DNA from: Clostridia bacterium
GTDB taxonomy: Bacteria; Bacillota; Clostridia; Oscillospirales; CAG-272
Assembly (NCBI GenBank): GCA_900768535.1
Contig: CAAGDE010000018.1
Span: forward strand, 1-6,351
DNA length: 6,351 nt
Direction: 5' to 3'
A model generated the notes under the pieces. That model saw only the letters and a program-made list of their open reading frames with translations, was not told the DNA's origin and did no database searches. The translations under genes and the position numbers were made by a program. Of this stretch, positions 1-5,126 are shown piece by piece. The stretch's first letter is position 1; each line of letters opens with the position of its first letter.

Positions 1-36
1 TGATTGGTGGTCGCGCGTGATTCTTAGTGGGTGGTA

Positions 37-396
37 CCGCTTCGCTCAGGATGACACGTATGTGAGGCGGAATGTGATACGTAATTTGTTTGGTGCAATA
101 GTTAGCGCCGTTCGTCCGCCCTCATCCGGCGCTGGCGCGCCACCTTCCCCCTCGAAGGGGAAGGCTACTACGGCGGTTCGTAACGGTTAGATACAGCGCC
201 GATTTGAAGGTAAGATTGCGGTAGAATTGAGAAGCAGAACAGAAAAGAGTCGCACAGCCGAAGGAAGCCTTCCCCTTCGAGGGGGAAGGTGGCGCGCCAG
301 CGCCGGATGAGGGCGGGCGAGCGGCGCTAACTAATACGGCATTTTGTTTTTCGCCTCACGCCCCGGTGCCCTACCGTGTCATCCTGAGCGAAGCGG
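37..396. repeat. Large imperfect palindrome (nested inverted repeat, MITE-like, no ORF)
   Basis: The two halves of this stretch are reverse complements of each other. Positions 116-166 match the complement of 266-316 perfectly over 51 bp. The match continues through 101-115 against 317-331 with only two mismatches, giving 64 of 66. The next about 40 bp outward (59-100 against 332-374) are diverged, but both keep a GTGAGGCGRAA block. The outermost tips, 37-58 and 375-396, are again a perfect 22-bp inverted pair containing TCATCCTGAGCGAAG. The unpaired centre (167-265) is about 99 bp, has no convincing ORF and I do not recognise it. The inner arms contain the CTTCCCC...GGGGGAAGGTGGCG...GGATGAGGG motif, which has a half copy beside the insertion sequence at 2324-2356. 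No transposase is encoded. A non-autonomous element, or two head-to-head copies of a dispersed repeat, both fit. Confidence 0.85.
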
Positions 397-490
397 CACA
401 CCGGGTGTAAAGGCGAGCGATGCAGCCAAACATTGCCGCACAGTCGAACCCCGCCCCCCAGGCGGGGCGCCGGCAGGCGGGATCTCCGAG
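375..490 (+). repeat. TGTCATCCTGAGCG-type dispersed repeat, probably with a GC-rich insert
   Basis: The stretch opens with TGTCATCCTGAGCGAAGCGG, whose inverted copy lies at 37-58, and ends with GTCGAA followed after a gap by GGATCTCC. In many bacterial genomes I associate the order TGTCATCCTGAGCG...GTCGAAGGATCTC with a common intergenic repeat; this is recollection, not a search. Here GTCGAA (443-448) and GGATCTC (480-486) are separated by 31 GC-rich bases that start with a hairpin CCCCGCC-CCCCA-GGCGGGG (449-467). The stretch contains no believable gene. The end lies 17 bp beyond the stop codon of the neighbouring minus-strand prepilin gene. Confidence 0.55.
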
Positions 491-506
491 GGGCGAGCGT
501 ACCCGG

Positions 507-1004
507 CTACGGTTTTTTCGTTGGGTTGATCACTGCATGGAGGGTACGGTAGAGGGTTAGGGTTTGTTGGGTGGTGGAGTGTGGGGGGGTATAGTGGACG
601 GTGCAGGTGAGCATGACGGTGGGATGGTCTCTATCTGTACCGGAAATTTCAAAGGTTAGGTAGTTCACGCAATCGGCGGGGATGCCGGTGCGGGAGAAGG
701 GGGTGATGGGGGCGGCGTTTTCGGCGGTGTCGGTGGCGTGGAGGATTTTGCGCTCCTCGGAGTCGGAGGTGGAGAGGGTGACGGTGTGGCGGTCTACATT
801 GGAGAGCCAGATGTCGAGGGATTGTTCTACGTTGGAGAGGGCTTCGCGGACTTGGGAGGCGGAGGTGATTTGGCGGGTGCGGGCGGAGGTGAGGGCGCAG
901 AAGGACGCGACCATGGTGCCGATGATGGCAAGCATAGCCATGACAATGCACAATTCCACAAGGGTTGTCCCACGGGCAGGGCGGCGGTGGTTCGATTGAC
1001 GCAT
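507..1004 (-). CDS. Prepilin-like protein with type IV N-terminal methylation/cleavage motif
   Basis: This 165-residue protein begins with a short basic leader (MRQSNHRRPARG). It is followed by TTLVELCIVMAMLAIIGT, the hallmark of type IV prepilins and type II secretion pseudopilins. A prepilin peptidase would cut after the Gly, and Glu sits at position 5 of the mature protein as in the family. The hydrophobic stretch of about 22 residues would anchor the subunit in the membrane and form the core of a pilus-like fibre. The rest is soluble, rich in Thr and Ser, with Cys near the C-terminal third, and I recognise no subfamily. I chose the start at 1004 because AAAGGAG (1013-1019) lies 8 nt upstream; an in-frame ATG at 1049 has no such site and falls in a hairpin. 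No pilus assembly ATPase, peptidase or sister pilin is in the window. Its upstream side is cut off by an insertion sequence, so it may be the last gene of a disrupted or distant operon. The exact role is unknown. Confidence 0.82.
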   Translation of the reverse strand: MRQSNHRRPARGTTLVELCIVMAMLAIIGTMVASFCALTSARTRQITSASQVREALSNVEQSLDIWLSNVDRHTVTLSTSDSEERKILHATDTAENAAPITPFSRTGIPADCVNYLTFEISGTDRDHPTVMLTCTVHYTPPHSTTQQTLTLYRTLHAVINPTKKP

Positions 1005-1020
1005 AACGGGTCGCTCCTTT

Positions 1021-1070
1021 CCAAAAAAATCGGGAGAGGCACCCGACACCCTGACGGCGCCGAGTGCCTC
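1021..1070 (-). terminator. Terminator-like hairpin in the leader of the prepilin gene
   Basis: Read on the minus strand, 1059-1070 and 1036-1047 form a 12-bp stem beginning GAGGCAC. Two of its pairs are G-U wobbles, which would be mismatches on the plus strand, so the minus strand is the better fold. A T7 tract (1029-1023) follows after a 6-nt gap. A competing short hairpin, CGGG-N7-CCCG (1031-1045), touches the T tract directly. The T tract ends only a few bases before the ribosome binding site at 1013-1019. It is either the terminator of a lost upstream gene or a leader attenuator. On the plus strand a T5 run also follows the stem, so some bidirectional activity is possible. Confidence 0.5.
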
Positions 1071-1125
1071 GGTTTTTAGGTCAAATTAGGGGTTGGCGTA
1101 CTTATATACACCACTATATCCTTCG

Positions 1126-1142
1126 GGAACCACTGATTAAAT
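1126..1142 (+). repeat. Left terminal inverted repeat of the IS5-family element
   Basis: GGAACCACTGATTAAAT matches the complement of the right end with one difference, A against G at the seventh base. It begins the element and ends 2 bp before the -35 box of the transposase promoter, so a transposase bound to this end could repress its own transcription; that regulatory idea is inference. Confidence 0.88.
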
Positions 1143-1144
1143 AC

Positions 1145-1173
1145 TTGAACAACCGCGCTGGATGTGGTATAAT
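1145..1173 (+). promoter_or_regulatory. Near-consensus sigma-A promoter of the transposase gene
   Basis: TTGAAC (1145-1150) is followed after exactly 17 bp by a perfect TATAAT (1168-1173). A TGG triplet directly before the -10 box gives an extended -10. Transcription would start near 1180, leaving a short leader of roughly 25 nt before the transposase start at 1205. The promoter lies inside the element, so it travels with it. Confidence 0.85.
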
Positions 1174-1204
1174 AGGGATAAGAAAGCGGCGAGGGAGAAA
1201 AGCC

Positions 1205-2182
1205 ATGGAAAAGCAGATCAATTTTGCAGATATCGAATACGGGAACCGCAGAAGGAAGACGAAGCGGGAAGAATTTCTGGAGAAAATGGAGAGCGTGATT
1301 CCGTGGGGAAAATGGGTAGAGCTCATAGAGCCGTACTATCCGGACGGAAAACGCGGCAGACGACCGCAGAGCATCGAGAGAATGCTAAGGATGTACCTTC
1401 TCCAGAACTGGTTCAGCCTTTCGGACGAGGGGATAGAGGACGCAATATACGACAGCTATGCGATGAAGCAGTTTATGGGAGTGAATTTCGGAGCCAATGA
1501 GCAGGTTCCGGACGCGACTACGCTCTGCAAATTTCGGCAACTGCTGAACGCGCACGGAATTCCCGAACGGCTCTTTGCGGAAGTGCAGGATATCCTTTCG
1601 TCAGAGGGAAAGATGGTGCATGGCGGAAGCATAGTTGACGCAACCATCATAGAAGCACCGTCATCCAGAAAAAACGCGGAGTCAAAGACGGATCCGGAAA
1701 TGCATTCCGTGAAAAAGGGCAATAAGTGGTATTTTGGCATGAGAGCGCACATAGGAGTCGATCCGCTGTATGGCTTTGTTCATACCGTGATAAGCACTGC
1801 TGCGAACGAACCGGAGGTAAAGACGGCGCCGCAGCTTCTGCGCCCGGACGACGAGGTGGTATACGGGGATGCGGGGTATCTCAAAATGGAGAGATACGTA
1901 ACAGATGGAATAAACCGGGATTATCGGATAAACCGTCAGATCGGAACCTTCAAGCGCCATTACGGAGACAGCCTTGCATGGGAGGAAGAGCGTCGGATAG
2001 AGAAGCGGAAATCCCATGTAAGAAGCAAGGTGGAATTTGTTTTCCACATAGTTAAGGACATCTTCGGGTGGAGAAAGACCCGGTACAAGGGGCTGTACAA
2101 AAACCATTGTCAGGCCAACATCCTGTTTGCAAGCGCCAACCTGTACAGGCTGGCTTTGCAAACTGCGCCCTGTAACGGGTGA
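1205..2182 (+). CDS. IS5-family DDE transposase, intact
   Basis: This 325-residue protein cuts and joins the ends of its insertion sequence by the DDE (RNase H-fold) mechanism. The N-terminal part (about 1-110) resembles the DUF772-type DNA-binding region of IS5 transposases, with an FADIEY start and a GRRPQSIERMLRMYLLQNW segment at 51-69. The catalytic core shows IVDATIIEAPSS with Asp145, GDAGY with Asp222, and R-x3-E-x6-K with Arg273, Glu277 and Lys284. These are the expected DDE and signature residues, and the WYFGMRAHIGVD segment at 175-186 is also typical. No frameshift or stop interrupts it, so the element may still be active. I chose ATG 1205 because GAGGGAG (1191-1197) is 7 nt upstream and the sequence from MEKQINFADIEY onward aligns from memory with the start of E. 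coli IS5 transposase. A longer in-frame start at 1064 lies outside the element. Confidence 0.93.
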   Translation: MEKQINFADIEYGNRRRKTKREEFLEKMESVIPWGKWVELIEPYYPDGKRGRRPQSIERMLRMYLLQNWFSLSDEGIEDAIYDSYAMKQFMGVNFGANEQVPDATTLCKFRQLLNAHGIPERLFAEVQDILSSEGKMVHGGSIVDATIIEAPSSRKNAESKTDPEMHSVKKGNKWYFGMRAHIGVDPLYGFVHTVISTAANEPEVKTAPQLLRPDDEVVYGDAGYLKMERYVTDGINRDYRINRQIGTFKRHYGDSLAWEEERRIEKRKSHVRSKVEFVFHIVKDIFGWRKTRYKGLYKNHCQANILFASANLYRLALQTAPCNG

Positions 2183-2303
2183 ACTATGCCCGTTTGCCGG
2201 GCAAGCCCCCATAATTGAAGCATTTTTGCAGAGGTTTTTACCCTCTTTCCGCTGTTTTGACCGTTTCACACTACTTTTCCTTCTCTGCCCGCGGTTTGCG
2301 TTC

Positions 2304-2320
2304 ATTTAATCAGCGGTTCC
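2304..2320 (-). repeat. Right terminal inverted repeat of the IS5-family element
   Basis: ATTTAATCAGCGGTTCC is the reverse complement of the left end apart from one base. The 121 bp between the transposase stop and this repeat (2183-2303) contain no gene. There is only a small GCCCG-TTTGC-CGGGC hairpin at 2188-2202, which lacks a T tract and is not an evident terminator. Confidence 0.88.
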
Positions 2321-2358
2321 TTGGGGGGAAGCTGGCGCGTCAGCGACTGATGAGGGGG
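2321..2358 (+). repeat. Half copy of a dispersed palindromic repeat, interrupted by the IS
   Basis: Positions 2324-2356 match 281-313 of the large left palindrome at 29 of 33 bases, sharing GGGGGAAG, TGGCGCG and GATGAGGG blocks. In the intact copies the bases before this are CCTTCGAGGGGG. The left flank of the insertion sequence ends in CCTTCG (1120-1125). Rejoining the flanks gives CCTTCG directly before the GGGGAAG run, so the element sits in the loop of this repeat. The 2359-2444 stretch beyond it shows no gene or feature I can name. Confidence 0.75.
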
Positions 2359-2444
2359 ATACATCTGCACTCTGATAATTTGTTACAGCAGCCGTCTTCA
2401 TCAAGTCGATTTGAAAATCACTGTATATCGACAACGTCTTAGCA

Positions 2445-2479
2445 AAAAATCCCGGATTCGCTCGGCTTCCGGGATTTTT
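2445..2479. terminator. murC: Bidirectional rho-independent terminator 3' of murC
   Basis: A perfect 12-bp stem, AAAAATCCCGGA (2445-2456) with TCCGGGATTTTT (2468-2479), encloses an 11-nt loop. The stem has A/T runs on both outer edges, so it gives a T tract in either direction. It lies 54 bp after the murC stop codon on the minus strand and is best assigned to murC. It also insulates murC from transcripts leaving the insertion sequence. Confidence 0.88.
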
Positions 2480-2532
2480 CCGTTATCATCATCCAACCGC
2501 GCCGGATGTGCGCAGATTTTCCAATCCGCCGG

Positions 2533-3960
2533 TCACTTTCCGTCCCCCGGTCGATCTGTCAGCGGCAGCGTGCGGAACACGTCCTCGATGTCGCCAGCAC
2601 CCATGACGAGGAGCAAATCCCCCTCGCGCACGACCGCCGGGAGCCGCCGGGCAAGCGCCGGGACACTGCCGCAGAACTCTGCCTTCTCCCCGATGGCACG
2701 TGCCAGGTCCGCCGAGGAAACGCCGCTTTCGTTGGTCTCCCGCGCGGCATAAATCTCCGCAAAATAGACCGCATCCGCAAGGTCAAACGAACGGACGAAA
2801 TCGTCAAACAGCCCCGCCGTGCGGCTGTAGGTATGCGGCTGATAGGCGCAGATCACCCGCCGATACGGCAGCTCCTTTGCGCCGCGCAGGGTCGCTTCAA
2901 TCGCAGTGGGGTGGTGCGCATAGTCGTCATAGACCACCGCGCCGCCGAGCCTGCCGCGATACTCCATGCGCCGCCGGATGCCCCGGAACGTCCGGACCGA
3001 TTTCGCAATCTCCTCCGGCTTCCGCCCGCACAGATACGCCGCAGACGCCGCCGCAAGCGCGTTGTACACCTGGAATCCGCCGGGCTGGCGCAGCTCCACC
3101 CGGCACAGCTTTTTCTCATGACAGAGCAGATCAAACGACCAAAAGCCGCCGGCATCAGTCATGCCCGCCGCCCGGAAATCCGCCTCCGGCGAGGTTCCGA
3201 AGGTCACCGAGCGGTCCGCCGGCAGTCCCGCCATGGCTGCGGCGGTATCGGGATCGTCCAGGTTCCAGAGCGCCCGTCCGCCTGCCGCCACCGCACGCTC
3301 CGCAAACGCCCGGAAGGACGCGCGCACCTGTTCAATGCTGTGGAAGTAATCGACATGATCCATGCCGACATTGAGAATCACCGCAAGCGTGGGATTGAAG
3401 TCCAAAAAGGAATCCTGATACTCGCACGCCTCAAACACGAATTCCTCCCGCCCGGTTCCGATGCGGCAGGAGGTGTTGCCGAACTCGACCGATTCCGCGC
3501 CGCCCATTACGGTCGGGTCGCCGGAGGACAGCAGGATGTGCGACAGGAGCGCGGTGGTCGTGCTTTTCCCGTTCATCCCGGACACGCCCACCCGGTGCGA
3601 AAAGCGCATCATCAGGTAGCCGAGGTAGTCCGCGCGCGAAATCAGCGGCAGTCCCCGGCGCTGTGCCTCGCGGTATTCGGGATTTTCCGGGGAGATGGCA
3701 ACCGTGTAGATGACCGCATCACAGCCCTGCAGACGGTCGGCACCGTGACCGGGGAAAACCTCCGCCCCGGCGCGGCGCAAAAGCTCCAGTCGCTCGCTCT
3801 CCACCCGGTCCGAGCCGCTGACCGCCACCCCCTCGGCAAGCGTCAGAAGCGCCAGCGCGTACATACTCACTCCTCCGATACCGATGAAAAACAGCCGCCG
3901 GCAGTCCCGGAGGAGCCCCTCCAGCTTTTCCGCGCCGAAATGCGTATTGGTCAAAGACAT
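2533..3960 (-). CDS. murC: UDP-N-acetylmuramate--L-alanine ligase (MurC)
   Basis: This 475-residue cytoplasmic enzyme adds L-alanine to UDP-MurNAc with ATP, the first amino-acid step of peptidoglycan stem-peptide synthesis. The three Mur ligase domains are visible. The N-terminal Rossmann-like domain has FIGIGGVSMYALA (25-37) and the SGSD segment (48-51). The central ATPase has GMNGKSTTT (128-136, Lys132 in the P-loop), EACEYQDSFLDF (177-188) and DHVDYF (201-206). The C-terminal domain has YDDYAHHPTAI (344-354) and AYQPHTYSRT (372-381). EACEY and DDYAHHP point to MurC rather than MurD, MurE or MurF. Length is normal for the family. The start at 3960 has AAAGGAG 7 nt upstream. It stands alone as a transcription unit, diverging from spoVG and ended by a strong terminator. 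An oddity is Met-Asn in the P-loop where most MurC proteins have Thr-His; the Lys and following Ser/Thr are kept, so I expect activity. Confidence 0.95.
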   Translation of the reverse strand: MSLTNTHFGAEKLEGLLRDCRRLFFIGIGGVSMYALALLTLAEGVAVSGSDRVESERLELLRRAGAEVFPGHGADRLQGCDAVIYTVAISPENPEYREAQRRGLPLISRADYLGYLMMRFSHRVGVSGMNGKSTTTALLSHILLSSGDPTVMGGAESVEFGNTSCRIGTGREEFVFEACEYQDSFLDFNPTLAVILNVGMDHVDYFHSIEQVRASFRAFAERAVAAGGRALWNLDDPDTAAAMAGLPADRSVTFGTSPEADFRAAGMTDAGGFWSFDLLCHEKKLCRVELRQPGGFQVYNALAAASAAYLCGRKPEEIAKSVRTFRGIRRRMEYRGRLGGAVVYDDYAHHPTAIEATLRGAKELPYRRVICAYQPHTYSRTAGLFDDFVRSFDLADAVYFAEIYAARETNESGVSSADLARAIGEKAEFCGSVPALARRLPAVVREGDLLLVMGAGDIEDVFRTLPLTDRPGDGK

Positions 3961-4032
3961 TTTTCGTCTCCTTTCCCCGGTTTGCCCTGGTTCTCTACAG
4001 AATATGCGCCGTTTTGCGCCGGTGTCACGCGA

Positions 4033-4082
4033 TTCTGTGAAGCCTCCGACGAAAATCGGAGGGGATTTTCACAGAAAAATCC
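4033..4082. promoter_or_regulatory. Long hairpin with an alternative fold between murC and spoVG
   Basis: TTCTGTGAA (4033-4041) pairs with TTCACAGAA (4068-4076), and inside it CCTCCGA (4043-4049) pairs with TCGGAGG (4056-4062) around a CGAAAA loop. GGATTTT (4063-4069) can instead pair with AAAATCC (4076-4082), which would break the outer stem. Neither fold has a terminal T tract on either strand, so it is not a simple terminator. On the minus strand it would lie in the murC leader about 70-120 nt before the start codon, if transcription begins in the A/T-rich stretch near 4095-4130. A role in murC leader control, or as a protein-binding site, is inference. Confidence 0.5.
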
Positions 4083-4090
4083 GTGTCCCA

Positions 4091-4126
4091 TTGAATAATT
4101 ATCACAAATATATTTTATACTATAAT
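4091..4126 (+). promoter_or_regulatory. spoVG: Candidate spoVG promoter region
   Basis: This is the only A/T-rich stretch upstream of spoVG. TTGAAT (4091-4096) lies 19 bp before TATACT (4116-4121), which overlaps a TATAAT at 4121-4126. The spacing is long for sigma-A, so the assignment is uncertain. In Bacillus subtilis spoVG uses sigma-H. A weak sigma-H-like pair, ACAGAAAAA (4071-4079) and GAATAA (4093-4098), is also present with a 10-bp spacer measured to the start of the -10 motif. On the opposite strand GATAAT (4103-4098) could serve murC, but no good -35 box is seen. Confidence 0.45.
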
Positions 4127-4169
4127 CATCAAAGGACCGCAAGTCCAATACAATACGGAGGTTCACATC

Positions 4170-4493
4170 ATGCAAATCACCGATATCAAAGTCAGAAAGC
4201 TCTTCAACGAAGGTCCGATGAAGGCAATCGTGTCCGTCACCTTTGACGGTCAGCTCGCCGTCCACGACATCAAGGTCATTTATGCGCGGGACAAGTTCTT
4301 TATCGTCATGCCCAGCAGAAAAAATCCGGACGAAACCTATCGGGATATCGTACATCCCATCAACGCACAGTTCCGTGGGGTGTTGGAGTCCGCCGTTGTG
4401 GAGGCTTACGAAGCCGCGCTCGCTCAGCAGGAGGCTGAACAGGCACAGGCTGCAGCCGAAGCAAAGGAAGCGGAGGATCCCGCAACCGTCTGA
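4170..4493 (+). CDS. spoVG: SpoVG family nucleic-acid-binding regulator
   Basis: This 107-residue protein belongs to the SpoVG family, small dimeric DNA- and RNA-binding regulators. In Bacillus the family affects asymmetric septation and sporulation, and in other bacteria it affects virulence or cell-wall genes. The conserved core is clear: MQITDIKVRKL at the start, MKAIVSVTFDG (17-27), VHDIKVI (31-37), MPSRKNPDETYRDIVHPI (47-64) and FRGVLESAVVEAY (68-80). The C-terminal tail (about 83-107) is rich in Ala, Glu and Gln, as is common in the family and probably helical or disordered. The ribosome binding site GGAGGT (4157-4162) is 7 nt upstream of the start. The gene is monocistronic, with its own terminator at 4522-4564. 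Its place next to murC agrees with my recollection that murC and spoVG are near one another in several Clostridia. SpoVG alone does not prove that the organism forms spores. Confidence 0.95.
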   Translation: MQITDIKVRKLFNEGPMKAIVSVTFDGQLAVHDIKVIYARDKFFIVMPSRKNPDETYRDIVHPINAQFRGVLESAVVEAYEAALAQQEAEQAQAAAEAKEAEDPATV

Positions 4494-4521
4494 TCCACGA
4501 AATACGAATCCGATCTTCGTT

Positions 4522-4564
4522 CTGCCGCAAACGCTTTGTGCGTTTGCGGTAGCTTTTTGTTTTC
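4522..4564 (+). terminator. spoVG: Rho-independent terminator of spoVG
   Basis: CTGCCGCAAACGC (4522-4534) pairs with GCGTTTGCGGTAG (4540-4552) around a 5-nt loop; there is one G-U pair in a 13-bp stem. It is followed by CTTTTTGTTTT. It lies 29 bp after the spoVG stop codon. On the minus strand no T tract follows, so it serves spoVG only. The convergent phosphoesterase gene, whose stop is at 4609, has no separate terminator that I can see. Confidence 0.9.
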
Positions 4565-4608
4565 CGTCAGGATCAATATCAATTCTTTCTCCCGATTTTG
4601 CAGGCAAA

Positions 4609-5124
4609 TCAGCTGTCAAAGACCGTTCCGTGCGAAAAAAGGACGGTGTCCCCGGTCAGGAGCAGGTGTCCGAAGCTGCCGCCGTAGCCGATGCTGCCGG
4701 GATTGAACAGATAAAGCGGTCTTTCCAGCGTTCTGCCGCCGACCCGCTCGCCTGCCGGGACGGTGTGCAGATACGGCTCATGCGTATGCCCGAAGAGTGC
4801 AAGATCCGCCCCCTTCTGCACGGCGGCGCACTCCAAAAGCCCCGTCCCGCTCTTGACCCCGTATGCCGCCCCGTGCGTCAGCAGGAGCGTGTGCCCTTCC
4901 GGGTGCAGAAGCTGTTCCTCCGGGCAGTCCTCCCACAACGGGGTGTACCGGTCACAGTTTCCCCTCACGCAGAAGAGCGGAATGCCGCCGAACAGCGCCC
5001 GATCCAGCTGCCGCAGACCGTCCCCTAAGAAGATCACCGCGTCCGGCACGGTCTTCTGCCTTGCCAGCGCCTGTGAAATCCCGTCGTTTTTGCCGTGTGC
5101 ATCCGAAAAAATCAGAATCTCCAT
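4609..5124 (-). CDS. yfcE: YfcE/YsnB-type metallophosphoesterase
   Basis: This 171-residue protein is a small calcineurin-like phosphodiesterase of the YfcE/MJ0936 family, likely cytoplasmic with two bound metal ions. The metal-binding motifs appear in order: SDAHG (Asp8, His10), LGDG (Asp35), GNCD (Asn56), THG (His84) and GHTH (His113, His115). NPGSIG (141-146) near the C-terminus is also typical. Family members cleave model phosphodiesters such as bis-p-nitrophenyl phosphate in vitro, and the physiological substrate is generally unknown. The start at 5124 has GGGAG (5130-5134) 5 nt upstream, lying inside the end of dus. Only 2 nt separate the dus stop from this start, so the two are almost certainly co-transcribed and probably translationally coupled. 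The first motif is SDAHG rather than the commoner SDTHG, which should not matter for metal binding. The YfcE label is by family, not proven orthology. Confidence 0.9.
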   Translation of the reverse strand: MEILIFSDAHGKNDGISQALARQKTVPDAVIFLGDGLRQLDRALFGGIPLFCVRGNCDRYTPLWEDCPEEQLLHPEGHTLLLTHGAAYGVKSGTGLLECAAVQKGADLALFGHTHEPYLHTVPAGERVGGRTLERPLYLFNPGSIGYGGSFGHLLLTGDTVLFSHGTVFDS

Positions 5125-5126
5125 CC

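Larger units (their letters stand above)
1126..2320 (+). mobile_element. Complete IS5-family insertion sequence, about 1195 bp
   Basis: The element is bounded by GGAACCACTGATTAAAT at 1126-1142 and its reverse complement at 2304-2320, with 16 of 17 positions identical. It carries a single intact transposase gene with its own promoter. The length, one-ORF layout and protein sequence all agree with the IS5 subgroup of the IS5 family, whose founder from E. coli has nearly the same size. IS5-subgroup elements normally duplicate 4 bp; here the flanks are TTCG (1122-1125) and TTGG (2321-2324), so the duplication is imperfect or decayed. About 120 bp between the transposase stop and the right repeat are non-coding. 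The right flank is half of a palindromic repeat, which places the insertion at the repeat centre. Confidence 0.9.

Noticed and set aside
37..396. CRISPR array
   Set aside because: The repeats are inverted rather than regularly spaced direct repeats, and no cas gene is present.
449..467. GC-rich hairpin as a terminator of the prepilin gene
   Set aside because: No T tract follows on the minus strand, and it appears to be part of a repeat block.
344..529. Small plus-strand ORF of 61 codons
   Set aside because: It lies within repeat sequence, has Pro/Gly/Ala-rich composition, and overlaps the end of the prepilin gene.
1005..1049. Upstream in-frame start for the prepilin gene
   Set aside because: It would add 15 residues encoded by the hairpin and T tract, without a ribosome binding site, and gives a less typical prepilin leader.
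1064..1204. N-terminal extension of the transposase
   Set aside because: It begins outside the insertion sequence, upstream of the element's own promoter, and the start at 1205 has a good ribosome binding site.
1682..2305. Minus-strand ORF of 207 codons inside the insertion sequence
   Set aside because: It is antisense to an intact transposase and shows no family features.
2506..4098. Plus-strand ORF of 530 codons
   Set aside because: It lies antisense to murC, whose motifs are unmistakable. Its composition is Arg/Pro/His-rich with no recognisable domain, as expected for a shadow frame in GC-rich DNA.
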